A stretch of 64,000 nt of DNA from Pseudomonas sp. TNT3 (GTDB taxonomy: Bacteria > Pseudomonadota > Gammaproteobacteria > Pseudomonadales > Pseudomonadaceae): the NCBI RefSeq assembly GCF_010095445.2, contig NZ_WFGV02000017.1, positions 40,963 to 104,962 on the forward strand, written 5' to 3'. Position 1 is the stretch's first letter, and every line of letters starts with the position of its first letter. The notes under the pieces are model-generated. The model made no database searches. It was not told where the DNA came from and saw nothing but the letters and a program-made list of their open reading frames with translations. Positions 1-9,188 of this stretch are shown here, one piece after another. The translations under genes and the position numbers were made by a program.

Positions 1-2090
1 ACATCGCCAAGTTTGCCTTCGACATCGACATGCGCTCGACCGGTGTCGATCTGGCGAAAAAAAGCTGGGACGCGACGGACTTTCCCAAGCAGAACATGAA
101 CACCTACACCGTGGGCTTCACCACCGCCAATCAGATGCTGGAGGATGCCGCGAGGTACGGTCAGGGCAAGTATTACCTGGCAACCGACAGTACTGGCCTG
201 ACCACCGCGCTGTCATCGGCGTTGAGCGACATTACCTCCAAGGCGGGTTCAGGGGGCAGCGGCACCACCAGCAGCGCGATCGTCGGGTCGGGTTCCTCGT
301 ACTACCAGACCAGCTACGACCCCAAAGACTGGCGCGGCACAATCAAAGCGTTCGGCTTCACTTCTGCAGGCGCGGTGGATACATCTTCGGTGCTCTGGAC
401 CACGGACAAGGCCATTGTCCCCGGCGCAACGGCACCCACTTACCAGTCCTGGAACTCCCTTAACAATACGCCCGTGACATTGGCGTTCACGAATTTCTCT
501 CCCGCTCAGCAAACAGTCCTCAACCAGGGACTGCCCACCAACATAGGCGGCGGCGATCTGGTGGAGTGGAGCAAGGGGACGAACAAAGCAGGGCTGAGGG
601 TACGAAGCGTTTTGCTCGGCGACGTCATCAATTCGCCACTGGTACTCGCTTCGTCCTCGGAGAAAACCGCCTCGGATTTATCGGGTAATTCGAGCTACAC
701 CACCTATCTGGCCAAGAAGGCCCAGAATATGACTACCAGTCTGGTGGTGAACGGCAACGATGGTTTTGTCAGCGTCATCAATGCAAACAATGGCGCCCGA
801 CGTTATGCCTACATGCCCTCCAGTGTGTTGCCATCGCTGCGTAACATTGCCGATGTCGCTTACATCAATGGCGTCAGCCACAAATTCCTGGTGGACGGTC
901 AGGTAGGTGTGTTCGACGCCCAACTCGACAGTGACTGGAAAACCCTGGCGCTGGGCGGAACAGGTGCCGGTGGCCGGACGTATTACGCGTTGCAGTTGTT
1001 TGATGCTTCGCCCAACAACACTCCCAAGGCGTTATGGGAGATCAGCGCGCCGGCCACGGCAAGCCCGTCGAATGCTTTCAACGATCTGGGTTACGCCTAC
1101 GCCCGTCCCGAGGTAGCACGCCTTGATGATGGTCGCTGGGCGGCGTTTATCTCAAACGGTTATGGCAGCAATTCGGGTGTGGCGGCGTTGTACGTCGTCG
1201 ATATCCGCAACGGCTCGCTGATCAGGAAGATCGTGGTCGACAGTACCGAAACCACGAACGGCCTGTCCTCGGTGAAGCTCAAGGTCAACTCCCAGAACGT
1301 GGTGCAGGCGGCTTATGGTGGCGACCTGAAAGGACGGCTGTGGAAGTTTGATTTGAGCAGTACAAGTCCCGATGCATGGGGCGTGGCGTTCTCCGGTAAA
1401 CCGTTATTTACCACCGCCGGGGGCGCCACCCAACCGATCACTGCACAGCCGTTGCTCGCGGACAATTCCCAGGGCGGCAAAGTGGTATTTTTCGGCACCG
1501 GAAAATTCAACGAAACCGCCGATAAAACCAATAAGGACCTGCAGGCGTTTTATGCGGTGTGGGACGCAGATGGCGGCTCCGGGCAGATCACCACCGCGAG
1601 CCTGCAAGCTCAATCTGTCACGGGTGTGTTCTCGGGAAGTTCGGGACAGTTCATCACCACAAGCCAGAACGACGTGACCTATCCGGCGGAGAAGGGCTGG
1701 TATTTGCCGTTGGTCTATAACAGTGCCCTGACCGGTGAACGGGTGATCAATCAGGCCGCTTTGGTGTTGGGGCGGATCGTCTTTACCACGGCCAGTGTCG
1801 ACACCACCGACCCTTGCGCCAGTTTTGGCACGGGCAAACTGGTCGAACTCGATGCGTTCAGCGGTAAGATGCTCAACTACGCGGTACTCGACACCAACGG
1901 TGACGGGTTGGTTGACGGCACGGACACGATTTCCAGCGGCGTGATCTTCACGGGCGGAATGCCGGTGCTCAACGCCATCGTCAACGGCGGCGCCCGCAAG
2001 ATCGTGAACGACTCCAGCGGAACGCCAACGACGCTGGTGGAAAAGGCCGGCGGCGGCAGCCGTCGCATCATGTGGCGACAAATACAGTAA
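1..2090 (+). CDS. pilY1: PilY1, type IV pilus tip-associated adhesin (3' part; 5' end outside window)
   Basis: The reading frame is open from base 3, so the gene begins upstream and only about the last 695 residues are present. The first ~75 residues look like the end of a von Willebrand A-type domain. The rest is the PilY1 C-terminal beta-propeller region, with repeated Gly/Asn-rich strands. A DTNGDGLVD calcium-binding loop near the C-terminus corresponds to the calcium site known in PilY1 of P. aeruginosa, which governs pilus extension versus retraction. The protein acts at the pilus tip and outer membrane. It is followed after 14 bases by the minor pilin gene pilE, the usual order of the fimU-pilVWXY1-pilE operon. 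The family assignment is secure; the missing N-terminus cannot be judged. Confidence 0.93.
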   Translation, partial: IAKFAFDIDMRSTGVDLAKKSWDATDFPKQNMNTYTVGFTTANQMLEDAARYGQGKYYLATDSTGLTTALSSALSDITSKAGSGGSGTTSSAIVGSGSSYYQTSYDPKDWRGTIKAFGFTSAGAVDTSSVLWTTDKAIVPGATAPTYQSWNSLNNTPVTLAFTNFSPAQQTVLNQGLPTNIGGGDLVEWSKGTNKAGLRVRSVLLGDVINSPLVLASSSEKTASDLSGNSSYTTYLAKKAQNMTTSLVVNGNDGFVSVINANNGARRYAYMPSSVLPSLRNIADVAYINGVSHKFLVDGQVGVFDAQLDSDWKTLALGGTGAGGRTYYALQLFDASPNNTPKALWEISAPATASPSNAFNDLGYAYARPEVARLDDGRWAAFISNGYGSNSGVAALYVVDIRNGSLIRKIVVDSTETTNGLSSVKLKVNSQNVVQAAYGGDLKGRLWKFDLSSTSPDAWGVAFSGKPLFTTAGGATQPITAQPLLADNSQGGKVVFFGTGKFNETADKTNKDLQAFYAVWDADGGSGQITTASLQAQSVTGVFSGSSGQFITTSQNDVTYPAEKGWYLPLVYNSALTGERVINQAALVLGRIVFTTASVDTTDPCASFGTGKLVELDAFSGKMLNYAVLDTNGDGLVDGTDTISSGVIFTGGMPVLNAIVNGGARKIVNDSSGTPTTLVEKAGGGSRRIMWRQIQ

Positions 2091-2104
2091 GTGAGAGTTG
2101 AGGC

Positions 2105-2512
2105 ATGCGCAGATCCAACCGAGGTTTTACCCTGATCGAAATCATGATCGTGATTGCGATCATCGGGATCGTCATCACCATTGGCTACCCGAGCCTGACC
2201 GAATACGTGAAAAAGGGGCGCCGAACTGAAGTGGCGGGGTTGCTTTCGGAGCAGGCGCAGATACTCGAGCGGTTCTACTCGAATTCGAAAACCAGTGTCT
2301 ACACCGGTGCCACCGGGCTGAGCGCCGGCAATGACTTCTACACCATCACCCCGACGCTGACCGATCAGACCTTCCTGCTGACGGCTGTGCGCAAGGCTGG
2401 CACTGCCATGGCGGGTGACAAGTGCGGGGACTTCACCATCACTAATACCGGCATCAGGAGCATGGTGAACGCGACAGCCGGACTGACCACCAAGGACTGC
2501 TGGGGTCGCTGA
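2105..2512 (+). CDS. pilE: PilE, type IV minor pilin
   Basis: A 135-residue prepilin. It has a short positive leader (MRRSNRG) and the class III cleavage site RG|FTLIE, with the conserved Glu at mature position 5. A hydrophobic helix rich in Ile and Val follows, running to about residue 35. Two C-terminal cysteines (KCGDF and DCWGR) can form the D-loop disulfide seen in Pseudomonas pilins. PilD, encoded at about 19 kb in this window, would cleave and N-methylate it. A GAGTTGAGG-like ribosome site lies just before the ATG. Its position directly behind pilY1 and its short length indicate minor pilin PilE rather than a major subunit. Confidence 0.93.
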   Translation: MRRSNRGFTLIEIMIVIAIIGIVITIGYPSLTEYVKKGRRTEVAGLLSEQAQILERFYSNSKTSVYTGATGLSAGNDFYTITPTLTDQTFLLTAVRKAGTAMAGDKCGDFTITNTGIRSMVNATAGLTTKDCWGR

Positions 2513-2522
2513 ATTACGTTTT

Positions 2523-2539
2523 GGGCGCTCCTTGCGCCC
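2523..2539 (+). terminator. Short GC-rich hairpin after pilE
   Basis: GGGCGC and GCGCCC form a 6-bp stem with a 5-base loop, just after the pilE stop. The following TCTGTCTATCT is only moderately T-rich, so this is a weak intrinsic terminator or attenuator between the pilus operon and thiO. Confidence 0.45.
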
Positions 2540-2567
2540 TCTGTCTATCTAACGGTTGGATCAGAAC

Positions 2568-3668
2568 ATGACCAGGCAACAGCAAGTAGTGATTGTCGGC
2601 GGCGGTGTGATTGGCTTGCTGACAGCGTTCAATCTCGCGTCCGAAGTACAAAGCGTGGTGCTGCTGGATCGCTCGAATGTTGGCCAGGAGTCCTCCTGGG
2701 CGGGCGGCGGGATTGTGTCGCCGCTCTATCCATGGCGATACAGCCCGGCCGTCACCGCGCTGGCGCACTGGTCACAGGATTTCTATCCACAGCTGGGTAA
2801 GCGATTGCATGCTGCGACCGGCGTCGATCCCGAAGTGCATGTCACCGGGCTGTATTGGCTGGATCTGGACGATGAAGCGCAAGCGCTGGCCTGGGCGCTG
2901 CGGGAAAACCGTCCGTTGCGGGCCGTGGATATCTCCGCGGCTCATGACGCGGTGCCGGTGCTGGGTGCCGGTTTTTCGCGAGCGATCTACATGGCTGATG
3001 TCGCCAACGTACGTAATCCGCGGCTGGTGAAGTCCCTGAAGGCGGCGTTACTGGCACTGCCGAACGTCACGATTCACGAGCAGTGCGAGGTCGACGGGTT
3101 TATCCGCGAAGGTGATCAAGTGGTGGGTGTGCAAACGTCCACGGGTGCCATTCGTGCCGACCAGGTTGTGCTGACCGCAGGTGCGTGGAGTGGGGACTTG
3201 CTTAAAAGCCTGGGTCTGGATTTGCCGGTTGAACCGGTGAAAGGGCAGATGATTCTTTACAAGTGCGCAGCGGATTTCCTGCCGAGCATGGTGCTGGCCA
3301 AAGGGCGCTATGCAATTCCACGGCGCGACGGGCACATCTTGATTGGCAGTACGCTCGAACACGAAGGCTACGACAAGACGCCGACCGAAGTGGCTCTGGA
3401 GAGCCTGAAGGCTTCGGCGGTGGAATTGATTCCGGCGTTGGCGGATGCCGAGGTGGTAGGGCATTGGGCCGGGTTGCGTCCGGGGTCGCCGGAGGGGATT
3501 CCCTATATCGGCCCGGTGCCTGGATTTGAAGGGCTCTGGCTCAATTGCGGGCATTATCGAAACGGGTTGGTGTTGGCGCCTGCGTCGTGCCAGTTGTTTG
3601 CGGATGTGATGCTTGGGCGTGAGCCGATTATTGATCCTGCGCCTTATGCGCCGACAGGCCGGATTTGA
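2568..3668 (+). CDS. thiO: ThiO, glycine oxidase (FAD-dependent)
   Basis: A 366-residue FAD-dependent amine oxidase of the DAO family. An N-terminal Rossmann motif (VIVGGGVIGLLTAFNL) binds FAD. Conserved DAO segments follow, including the substrate-domain stretch around RPGSPEGIPYIGP and the C-terminal GHYRNGLVLAP motif that closes over the flavin. ThiO oxidises glycine to iminoacetate for the thiazole moiety of thiamine. The ATG at 2568 is preferred over an upstream in-frame TTG at 2556, because the family begins at MTRQQQ and the FAD fold needs no extra residues. It lies between pilE and pilR as in P. aeruginosa (PA4548). It converges with pilR across a REP-like inverted repeat. Confidence 0.93.
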   Translation: MTRQQQVVIVGGGVIGLLTAFNLASEVQSVVLLDRSNVGQESSWAGGGIVSPLYPWRYSPAVTALAHWSQDFYPQLGKRLHAATGVDPEVHVTGLYWLDLDDEAQALAWALRENRPLRAVDISAAHDAVPVLGAGFSRAIYMADVANVRNPRLVKSLKAALLALPNVTIHEQCEVDGFIREGDQVVGVQTSTGAIRADQVVLTAGAWSGDLLKSLGLDLPVEPVKGQMILYKCAADFLPSMVLAKGRYAIPRRDGHILIGSTLEHEGYDKTPTEVALESLKASAVELIPALADAEVVGHWAGLRPGSPEGIPYIGPVPGFEGLWLNCGHYRNGLVLAPASCQLFADVMLGREPIIDPAPYAPTGRI

Positions 3669-3677
3669 CAGAAAAGC

Positions 3678-3753
3678 AAAAGATCGCAGCCTGCGGCAGC
3701 TCCAACAGAGGAATGCACTCTCCAGTAGGCGCTGCCGAAGGCTGCGATCTTTT
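3678..3753. repeat. REP-like inverted repeat between thiO and pilR
   Basis: Two 23-base arms (3678-3700 and 3731-3753) are reverse complements with a single mismatch, around the core GATCGCAGCCTGCGGCAGC. The same core recurs at 29277-29357 and, in a degenerate form, at 56951-57036. Each copy lies between genes, typical of dispersed Pseudomonas repeats. Here it separates two convergent genes and may also stop transcription from both. Confidence 0.8.
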
Positions 3754-3759
3754 TTGGCG

Positions 3760-5100
3760 TTAATCCAATCCCAGTTTCTTGAGCCGATAACGCATCGACC
3801 TGAATGAAAGATTCAACCGCTGAGCCGCTGCGGTGCGGTTCCAGCGGGTTTCCTCCAGAGCCTGGAGAATCAGTTTTCGTTCAACGTTTTCCAGATAATC
3901 TTCCAGGTTGTCGATCTGTGTCAGGTCTGGCACATCTCCCTCTGCGTTGCAGTTGCCATCAACCAGCCGCAGGTCGCTCGCCTCAATCTGCTTGTTCTCA
4001 CACAACGTATGAGCGCGCTCAAGGACGTTTTCCAACTCCCGTACGTTGCCTGGGAAACGATAGCTTTTCAGCGCATCCAGAGCTTGGGGGTGAAGTTTTG
4101 TGACGGGTTCGCCGCTGTCCGCTGCCAGACGCTTGAGTACATGGCTGGCGAGCAGTTCGATGTCGTCGCGACGCTCTCGCAAGGATGGAACCCGCAGTTC
4201 GATCACGTTGAGCCGATAGTACAAATCCTGACGAAAGCGTTCAGCGGCGACTTCAGCGTCGAGGTCTTTATGCGTGGCGCAGAGAATGCGGACATCAACG
4301 ACGGTTTCCTGTTGACCGCCGACACTGCGCACGGCTTTTTCCTGAATGGCGCGCAGCAGTTTGACTTGCATCGCCAAAGGCAAGTCAGCCACTTCATCGA
4401 GGAACAAAGTGCCGCCATGAGCGGCCTGGAACAGCCCTGGCTTGTCCTCGACGGCGCCGCTGAAGCTGCCTTTGCGGTGCCCAAAAAACTCGCTTTCCAT
4501 CAACTCCGATGGAATCGCGCCGCAGTTCACCGGGATAAACGGTTGAGTGGTACGCGGGCCCTGTTCATGGATCAGGCGTGCGACCAGTTCCTTGCCACTT
4601 CCTGATTCGCCGCTGATGTAGACCGGCGCCTGGCTGCGAGCCAGTTTGTCGATGTGTTTACGCAGGTTGCGCATGGGCAATGAATCACCCAGCAGCCGAC
4701 GTTCGATTGACGTGCTGGCGCCACCGGGCACAGGCAGGCGCAGTGCGCTGCTCACCAGCTCCCGCAAGCGGGTCAGGTCGACCGGTTTGGTCAGAAAGTC
4801 GAACGCGCCAGCTTTGAGGGCGTTGATCGCCGTTTCCAGGTTGCCGTAGGCCGTGATCATCGCCACTGGTACTTGCGGGTAGCGCTGCTGGATGAACTGC
4901 ACCAGTTCGAGTCCGGTACCGTCAGGCAGGCGCATGTCGGTCAGGCACAAATCAAACTTCTCCCGAGCCAACAGCGCCTGGGCTTCGCCGAGGTCGCGAG
5001 CGCTGAACGTATCGAGCTTCATTCGGCCGAGCGTGATTTCGAGGAGTTCGCGTATGTCGGGTTCGTCATCGACGATCAGGATTTTTTGCAGTGGGCTCAT
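3760..5100 (-). CDS. pilR: PilR, sigma-54-dependent response regulator of pilin
   Basis: A 446-residue NtrC-type regulator. An N-terminal receiver domain carries Asp11-Asp12 and the phospho-acceptor Asp55 (LTDMRLPDG). A central AAA+ sigma-54 activation domain has the Walker A motif GESGSGKE. A C-terminal Fis-type helix-turn-helix (NRTAAAQRLNLSFRSMRYR) binds DNA. The sigma-54 contact loop reads GSFSGA rather than the usual GAFTGA. The start at 5100 (MSPLQKILIVDDE) begins right at the receiver fold; a longer upstream extension is unlikely because it overlaps pilS. The gene starts two bases after the pilS stop codon. PilR should activate the sigma-54 promoter of pilA seen at about 22.56 kb. Confidence 0.96.
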   Translation of the reverse strand: MSPLQKILIVDDEPDIRELLEITLGRMKLDTFSARDLGEAQALLAREKFDLCLTDMRLPDGTGLELVQFIQQRYPQVPVAMITAYGNLETAINALKAGAFDFLTKPVDLTRLRELVSSALRLPVPGGASTSIERRLLGDSLPMRNLRKHIDKLARSQAPVYISGESGSGKELVARLIHEQGPRTTQPFIPVNCGAIPSELMESEFFGHRKGSFSGAVEDKPGLFQAAHGGTLFLDEVADLPLAMQVKLLRAIQEKAVRSVGGQQETVVDVRILCATHKDLDAEVAAERFRQDLYYRLNVIELRVPSLRERRDDIELLASHVLKRLAADSGEPVTKLHPQALDALKSYRFPGNVRELENVLERAHTLCENKQIEASDLRLVDGNCNAEGDVPDLTQIDNLEDYLENVERKLILQALEETRWNRTAAAQRLNLSFRSMRYRLKKLGLD

Positions 5101-5102
5101 GT

Positions 5103-6713
5103 TCAACTTTGTTTCCGTCCGTGAGCAAAGGTGATGCGAAAGCAGCCGCCGCCTTGGCGTGGTTGGAAGTCTAGGCGGGCTTGATTGCTTTCGCACAACT
5201 CACGGGACAGATAAAGCCCAAGACCTGTGCCTTGGTTGCTGGTGGTAAAGAATGGTTCGAACAAATGGGCTTGGGATTGCGCAGTCACACCAGAGCCGTC
5301 GTCCCGCACTTCGAGCATTGGCAGCTGGCTTTGCGGGTCTACGAACAATGCCAGCCAGACCTGTGCCTGATCATGGATCTGGGCGCTGTGGCGCCAGGCG
5401 TTGCGTAACAGATTGTCGAGAATTTGGGTCAGTTGGTTCGGGTCCATCAGGGTCTTGAAGTCTCCCGGACCGATGTTCAGATGAATCTTCTGCTTCTCGG
5501 TAGCGCTTTCGCGGACGTCACTGACGAACTGTTCCAGCCACGGCTTCAAATCAAGTCGTTGCGGTAAGGTTTGCTGGCGCCGAGACAGTTGTAGAACGTT
5601 TTCGATAACCCGATTCATCCGCTGGGAATGGTCTTGAATGATCTGGGTCAGACGCCGATCCGCGCTGTTCAGTTCCTCGGATTCCTGTAATAGCTGGGCG
5701 GCATGACTAATGGCGCCCAGTGGATTACGGATTTCGTGGGAAATGCTGGCGGTCAGTCGACCCAAGGCGACGAGTTTGAGCTGCTGAGCCTGTTGGGCAA
5801 TCTGGGCCAGGTCTTCAAGAAAAATGAGTGTCTGCTGGCTTGGACTGTTATCCAGCGCAATGAAGCTCGGTTGCAGCTCCAGTCCGTTACTGACGACTTT
5901 CAGGCTTTGGGGGCGCAGCGTCGGGTTGTTTTGCCACAGTTGCAGGCGTTCGACGAGGAGGGGGAAGACGTCTTCGATCAGAAGGCCTTCAAGTGTTTCC
6001 TGGCCTAGCAAGGTCAGCGCGCTGATGTTCGCCAGTTGAATGCGCTGCACGTCGTCAAGGACGAGGATGCCGGTCCGCATGCGTTGCAGGATCAGCGCAT
6101 TGAGGGCTTCAAGGCCGACGACTTCGTTCGCCCGCTGATGGGCCAGGCTTTCACTGACTTCCAGACGTCGGATAAGGCCTTGCACCAGCAATGCCACTGC
6201 AAAGCACAGGGCGCCGACCGTACCGACCTGTAAATAATCGTTAGGGCTGGCGGGGCGACTGAAGCTCAGCAGGAAACTCGAGCTTACGATGCCAATCGCG
6301 CCGATGGCGGCGATCAACAGTCCGATGCGTCGGCGCAACAAGGTGTTGCTGATGGCGACCGAGACGATCAGTAGATTACCGATCGTGCTGGCGACGCCGC
6401 CGGCGGCATAGAACAGCCCGCACAGCAACACGACGTCGACCAGCGCCAGGGTGAACAGCTGGGCTGGACGGCGGGTGTTCTCGAGGAACACCACCAACAG
6501 AATATTCAGCACCAGGTACAGCCAGCTGCCGTTGCTCAGCAGGTCGCCATTGGCACGTGAAAGCAACTGACCGTCCATGTTGCTGGAGATCAGCAGCACC
6601 AGAATGATGCCAACGCTTAAACGGTAGAGATGATAGAGGCGCAGCAGTCGCTGGGCTTGTTTGTTGCCGGGACTGGACGTCTCAGCGATCACTGGTGCCC
6701 GGGCCTTGCTCAA
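5103..6713 (-). CDS. pilS: PilS, sensor histidine kinase
   Basis: A 536-residue membrane kinase. The first ~195 residues hold about six hydrophobic segments, characteristic of PilS. A PAS-like linker follows, then the H-box SISHEIRNPLGAISH near residue 325. The ATPase domain has the N-box DNLLRNAWRHS and the G-boxes DDGSG and GTGLGLY. It phosphorylates PilR, and in P. aeruginosa it responds to pilin level in the membrane. The start overlaps the preceding small gene at 6682-6915 by 32 bases, which implies translational coupling. Pilus sensing, regulator and target genes all lie within this window. Confidence 0.95.
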   Translation of the reverse strand: MSKARAPVIAETSSPGNKQAQRLLRLYHLYRLSVGIILVLLISSNMDGQLLSRANGDLLSNGSWLYLVLNILLVVFLENTRRPAQLFTLALVDVVLLCGLFYAAGGVASTIGNLLIVSVAISNTLLRRRIGLLIAAIGAIGIVSSSFLLSFSRPASPNDYLQVGTVGALCFAVALLVQGLIRRLEVSESLAHQRANEVVGLEALNALILQRMRTGILVLDDVQRIQLANISALTLLGQETLEGLLIEDVFPLLVERLQLWQNNPTLRPQSLKVVSNGLELQPSFIALDNSPSQQTLIFLEDLAQIAQQAQQLKLVALGRLTASISHEIRNPLGAISHAAQLLQESEELNSADRRLTQIIQDHSQRMNRVIENVLQLSRRQQTLPQRLDLKPWLEQFVSDVRESATEKQKIHLNIGPGDFKTLMDPNQLTQILDNLLRNAWRHSAQIHDQAQVWLALFVDPQSQLPMLEVRDDGSGVTAQSQAHLFEPFFTTSNQGTGLGLYLSRELCESNQARLDFQPRQGGGCFRITFAHGRKQS

Positions 6714-6915
6714 GGTGAGCCTGGCTGCAATACCACTGCTGCTGAAGGTTCAGCGCTCGGTCACGGGGCAGGTGCACGCCGCAGTGAGCGCAGCGAACCA
6801 TGGGGGCCGCTTCCAGCTCGGCAGATGACTTTGGCGCGGAAGCCTGTCCCTTGAACTTGCGCCAGAACCATATGGCGGCGGCAATCAGGGCGATCCAGAA
6901 CAGTAAACGAAGCAT
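6682..6915 (-). CDS. Small membrane-anchored zinc-ribbon-like protein (PP0621 family)
   Basis: A 77-residue protein. One N-terminal transmembrane helix (LLFWIALIAAAIWFW) is followed by a basic stretch and a cysteine motif, CAHCGVHLP...WYCS, that resembles a small zinc finger with a following His. It is conserved upstream of pilS in pseudomonads and named PP0621-family; its function is unknown. The 3' end overlaps the pilS start by 32 bases, so the two are probably cotranscribed. Its codon use looks ordinary. I see no reason to treat it as spurious despite the overlap, because the membrane and Cys motifs are coherent. Confidence 0.8.
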   Translation of the reverse strand: MLRLLFWIALIAAAIWFWRKFKGQASAPKSSAELEAAPMVRCAHCGVHLPRDRALNLQQQWYCSQAHLEQGPGTSDR

Positions 6916-7006
6916 GGTCAGCTGCTATTTGATTGATGATTCGGCAGTTTAGCCAAGGACGGGGCAGGCGCACAGCGGATTAACTCGCCGTAATCATCAG
7001 GCAATA

Positions 7007-7034
7007 AAAAGGGAGACTCTAGAGTCTCCCTTTT
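7007..7034. terminator. Perfect palindromic terminator after bamD
   Basis: A 28-base perfect palindrome begins with AAAA and ends with TTTT (stem GGGAGACTCT), 17 bases beyond the bamD stop. T-runs on both strands make it a likely bidirectional intrinsic terminator. Confidence 0.8.
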
Positions 7035-7051
7035 CGCGCAACGTTGAAGCG

Positions 7052-8074
7052 TTAGTCGAACACGCCAAACGTCATGTAGCTGAACCAGGAACGGTCGTCA
7101 TTATTGCCTTCGGACTCTTGTTCCTCTTCTTCGATCACGTCGCCGTTTTCATCGCGCGGCTTGAGATCGTTAGGGATCGCGTCCTTGGCATCCTGGAATT
7201 GCTTCTGCACGTCCTGATTGGCGCGAGTTTCACCCGGCGGCAGTGGCGGACGGGATTCGATCAGGCCCAATGTGGCCTTGCTCAACCACGAACGGTTGTC
7301 GGCTTCGGCAACCGAAGGCTTGAACTGACCGTCTTCCAGGCTTGGATGGTTCGGGTAGTTGAGCTTCAGGGTTTCGAGACTGGTGCTGGCCAGTTCGTCC
7401 AGGTGCAGACGCTGGTAGGCCTCGACCATCACCGCCAGACCGTCGCCAACCGATGGGGTTTCCTGGAAGTTTTCCACTACATAACGGCCACGGTTCGCAG
7501 CGGCAACGTAGGCCTGACGAGTCAGGTAATAGTCGGCGACGTGGATCTCATAGGCCGCCAACAGGTTGCGCAGGTAAATCATGCGCTGCTTGGCGTCAGG
7601 CGAGTAACGGCTGTTCGGGAAGCGGCTGGTCAGCTGGGCGAACTCGTTATAGGAGTCGCGAGCAGCGCCCGGGTCACGCTTGGTCATGTCCAGCGGCAGG
7701 AAACGCGACAGCAGACCGACGTCCTGGTCGAAAGACGTCAGACCCTTCAGGTAATAAGCGTAATCCACGTTCGGATGCTGTGGGTGCAGGCGAATGAAAC
7801 GCTCGGCAGCCGATTTCGCAGCCTCAGGCTCGGTGTTTTTGTAGTTGGCGTAGATGAGCTCGAGTTGAGCCTGATCGGCGTAGCGACCGAACGGATAGCG
7901 CGATTCCAGGGCCTTCAGCTTGGCTGTGGCCGCGGTGTAGTTATCGTTATCCAGATCGTGCTGAGCCTGCTGGTACAGCTCGACCTCGCTCAGGTTTTCG
8001 TCTACGACTTCCTTCGATGAGCAAGCAGCGGTCAATGCGAGGATGGCGATCAGCAGCAGGTGTTTCACTTGCAT
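7052..8074 (-). CDS. bamD: BamD, outer membrane beta-barrel assembly lipoprotein
   Basis: A 340-residue lipoprotein. The signal peptide ends in the lipobox LTAACSS. TPR-like helices follow, for example [22 protein letters not shown] and [12 protein letters not shown]. BamD is an essential part of the BAM complex, which folds outer-membrane proteins in the periplasm. The start at 8074 (MQVKHLL) is chosen because it opens the signal peptide; upstream in-frame sequence has no such character. The acidic C-terminal extension of about 80 residues is typical of Pseudomonas BamD. It is divergent from rluD, as in P. aeruginosa (PA4545/PA4544). The long reading frame on the opposite strand is a shadow. 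Confidence 0.95.
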   Translation of the reverse strand: MQVKHLLLIAILALTAACSSKEVVDENLSEVELYQQAQHDLDNDNYTAATAKLKALESRYPFGRYADQAQLELIYANYKNTEPEAAKSAAERFIRLHPQHPNVDYAYYLKGLTSFDQDVGLLSRFLPLDMTKRDPGAARDSYNEFAQLTSRFPNSRYSPDAKQRMIYLRNLLAAYEIHVADYYLTRQAYVAAANRGRYVVENFQETPSVGDGLAVMVEAYQRLHLDELASTSLETLKLNYPNHPSLEDGQFKPSVAEADNRSWLSKATLGLIESRPPLPPGETRANQDVQKQFQDAKDAIPNDLKPRDENGDVIEEEEQESEGNNDDRSWFSYMTFGVFD

Positions 8075-8225
8075 GGCGGCTTGCGTCCCTATGACGGCCG
8101 CTGTCTTGGGCGAGGCCGTCCTGTTATGATGAGCGCCCCGTTGAAAAGCCTCGGGGCAAAAGACGCCGTATTTAACCACAAGCGCGCAGCCGAAACCAAA
8201 GGCTGTGCCGACGCCTAGTCTGAGC

Positions 8226-9188
8226 ATGTCCGATAAAATTGAACTTCGCGCAGAGGTGCCGTCCGAATTGGGCGGCCAACGCCTCGATCAAGTCGCCGCA
8301 CAATTATTCGCTGAGCACTCGCGCTCGCGCCTTTCCGCCTGGATCAAAGACGGCCGCCTGACTGTGGATGGGGCGGTAATACGCCCGCGAGACATCGTTC
8401 ACGGTGGCGCCATTCTTGAGTTGACTGCCGAGCAGGAAGCTCAGGGCGAATGGATCGCTCAAGACATCGAACTGGACATCGTCTATGAAGACGACGACAT
8501 CCTGGTGATCAACAAGCCTGCGGGCCTGGTGGTGCATCCGGCTGCCGGTCATGCCGATGGCACCTTGCTCAACGCCTTGCTGCACCATGTGCCGGACATT
8601 ATCAATGTGCCCCGCGCCGGTATCGTGCATCGCCTGGACAAGGACACCACCGGTCTGATGGTGGTGGCCAAGACCATTCAAGCGCAGACACAACTTGTCA
8701 CTCAGTTGCAGAGCCGCAGCGTAAGCCGGATCTACGAGTGCATCGTGATTGGTGTGGTGACCGCTGGCGGCAAGATCAACGCCCCGATCGGTCGTCACGG
8801 CCAGCAGCGCCAGCGCATGGCCGTGATGGAAGGTGGCAAGCAAGCCGTCAGCCACTACCGCGTGCTTGAGCGTTTCCGCTCCCATACTCACGTGCGGGTA
8901 AAGCTGGAAACCGGTCGTACGCACCAGATTCGTGTGCACATGGCTCACATCAACTACCCGTTGGTCGGAGATCCTGCCTACGGCGGTCGTTTCCGCATTC
9001 CGCCGGCAGCCAGTGTAACCATGGTCGAATCTTTGAAGGCGTTCCCGCGCCAGGCATTGCACGCGCGATTCCTGGAACTGGATCACCCGACGACCGGTAA
9101 GCGCATGAGCTGGGAATCGCCATTGCCGGACGATTTCGTCTGGTTGCTGACGCTGCTCAAGCAAGACCGCGAGGCGTTCATCGGATGA
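8226..9188 (+). CDS. rluD: RluD, 23S rRNA pseudouridine synthase
   Basis: A 320-residue enzyme. An N-terminal S4 RNA-binding domain (about residues 15-75, [14 protein letters not shown]) precedes the RluA-type catalytic domain. The catalytic Asp lies in the [15 protein letters not shown] motif. RluD forms pseudouridines at 1911, 1915 and 1917 in helix 69 of 23S rRNA, needed for normal 50S maturation. The ATG at 8226 ([11 protein letters not shown]) matches family starts better than the upstream ATG at 8205. The gene overlaps pgeF by four bases (ATGA), a conserved pair. Confidence 0.95.
   Translation: MSDKIELRAEVPSELGGQRLDQVAAQLFAEHSRSRLSAWIKDGRLTVDGAVIRPRDIVHGGAILELTAEQEAQGEWIAQDIELDIVYEDDDILVINKPAGLVVHPAAGHADGTLLNALLHHVPDIINVPRAGIVHRLDKDTTGLMVVAKTIQAQTQLVTQLQSRSVSRIYECIVIGVVTAGGKINAPIGRHGQQRQRMAVMEGGKQAVSHYRVLERFRSHTHVRVKLETGRTHQIRVHMAHINYPLVGDPAYGGRFRIPPAASVTMVESLKAFPRQALHARFLELDHPTTGKRMSWESPLPDDFVWLLTLLKQDREAFIG

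Noticed and set aside
2556..2567. An upstream TTG start for thiO
   Set aside because: It adds four residues not needed by the FAD fold; the ATG at 2568 matches family starts.
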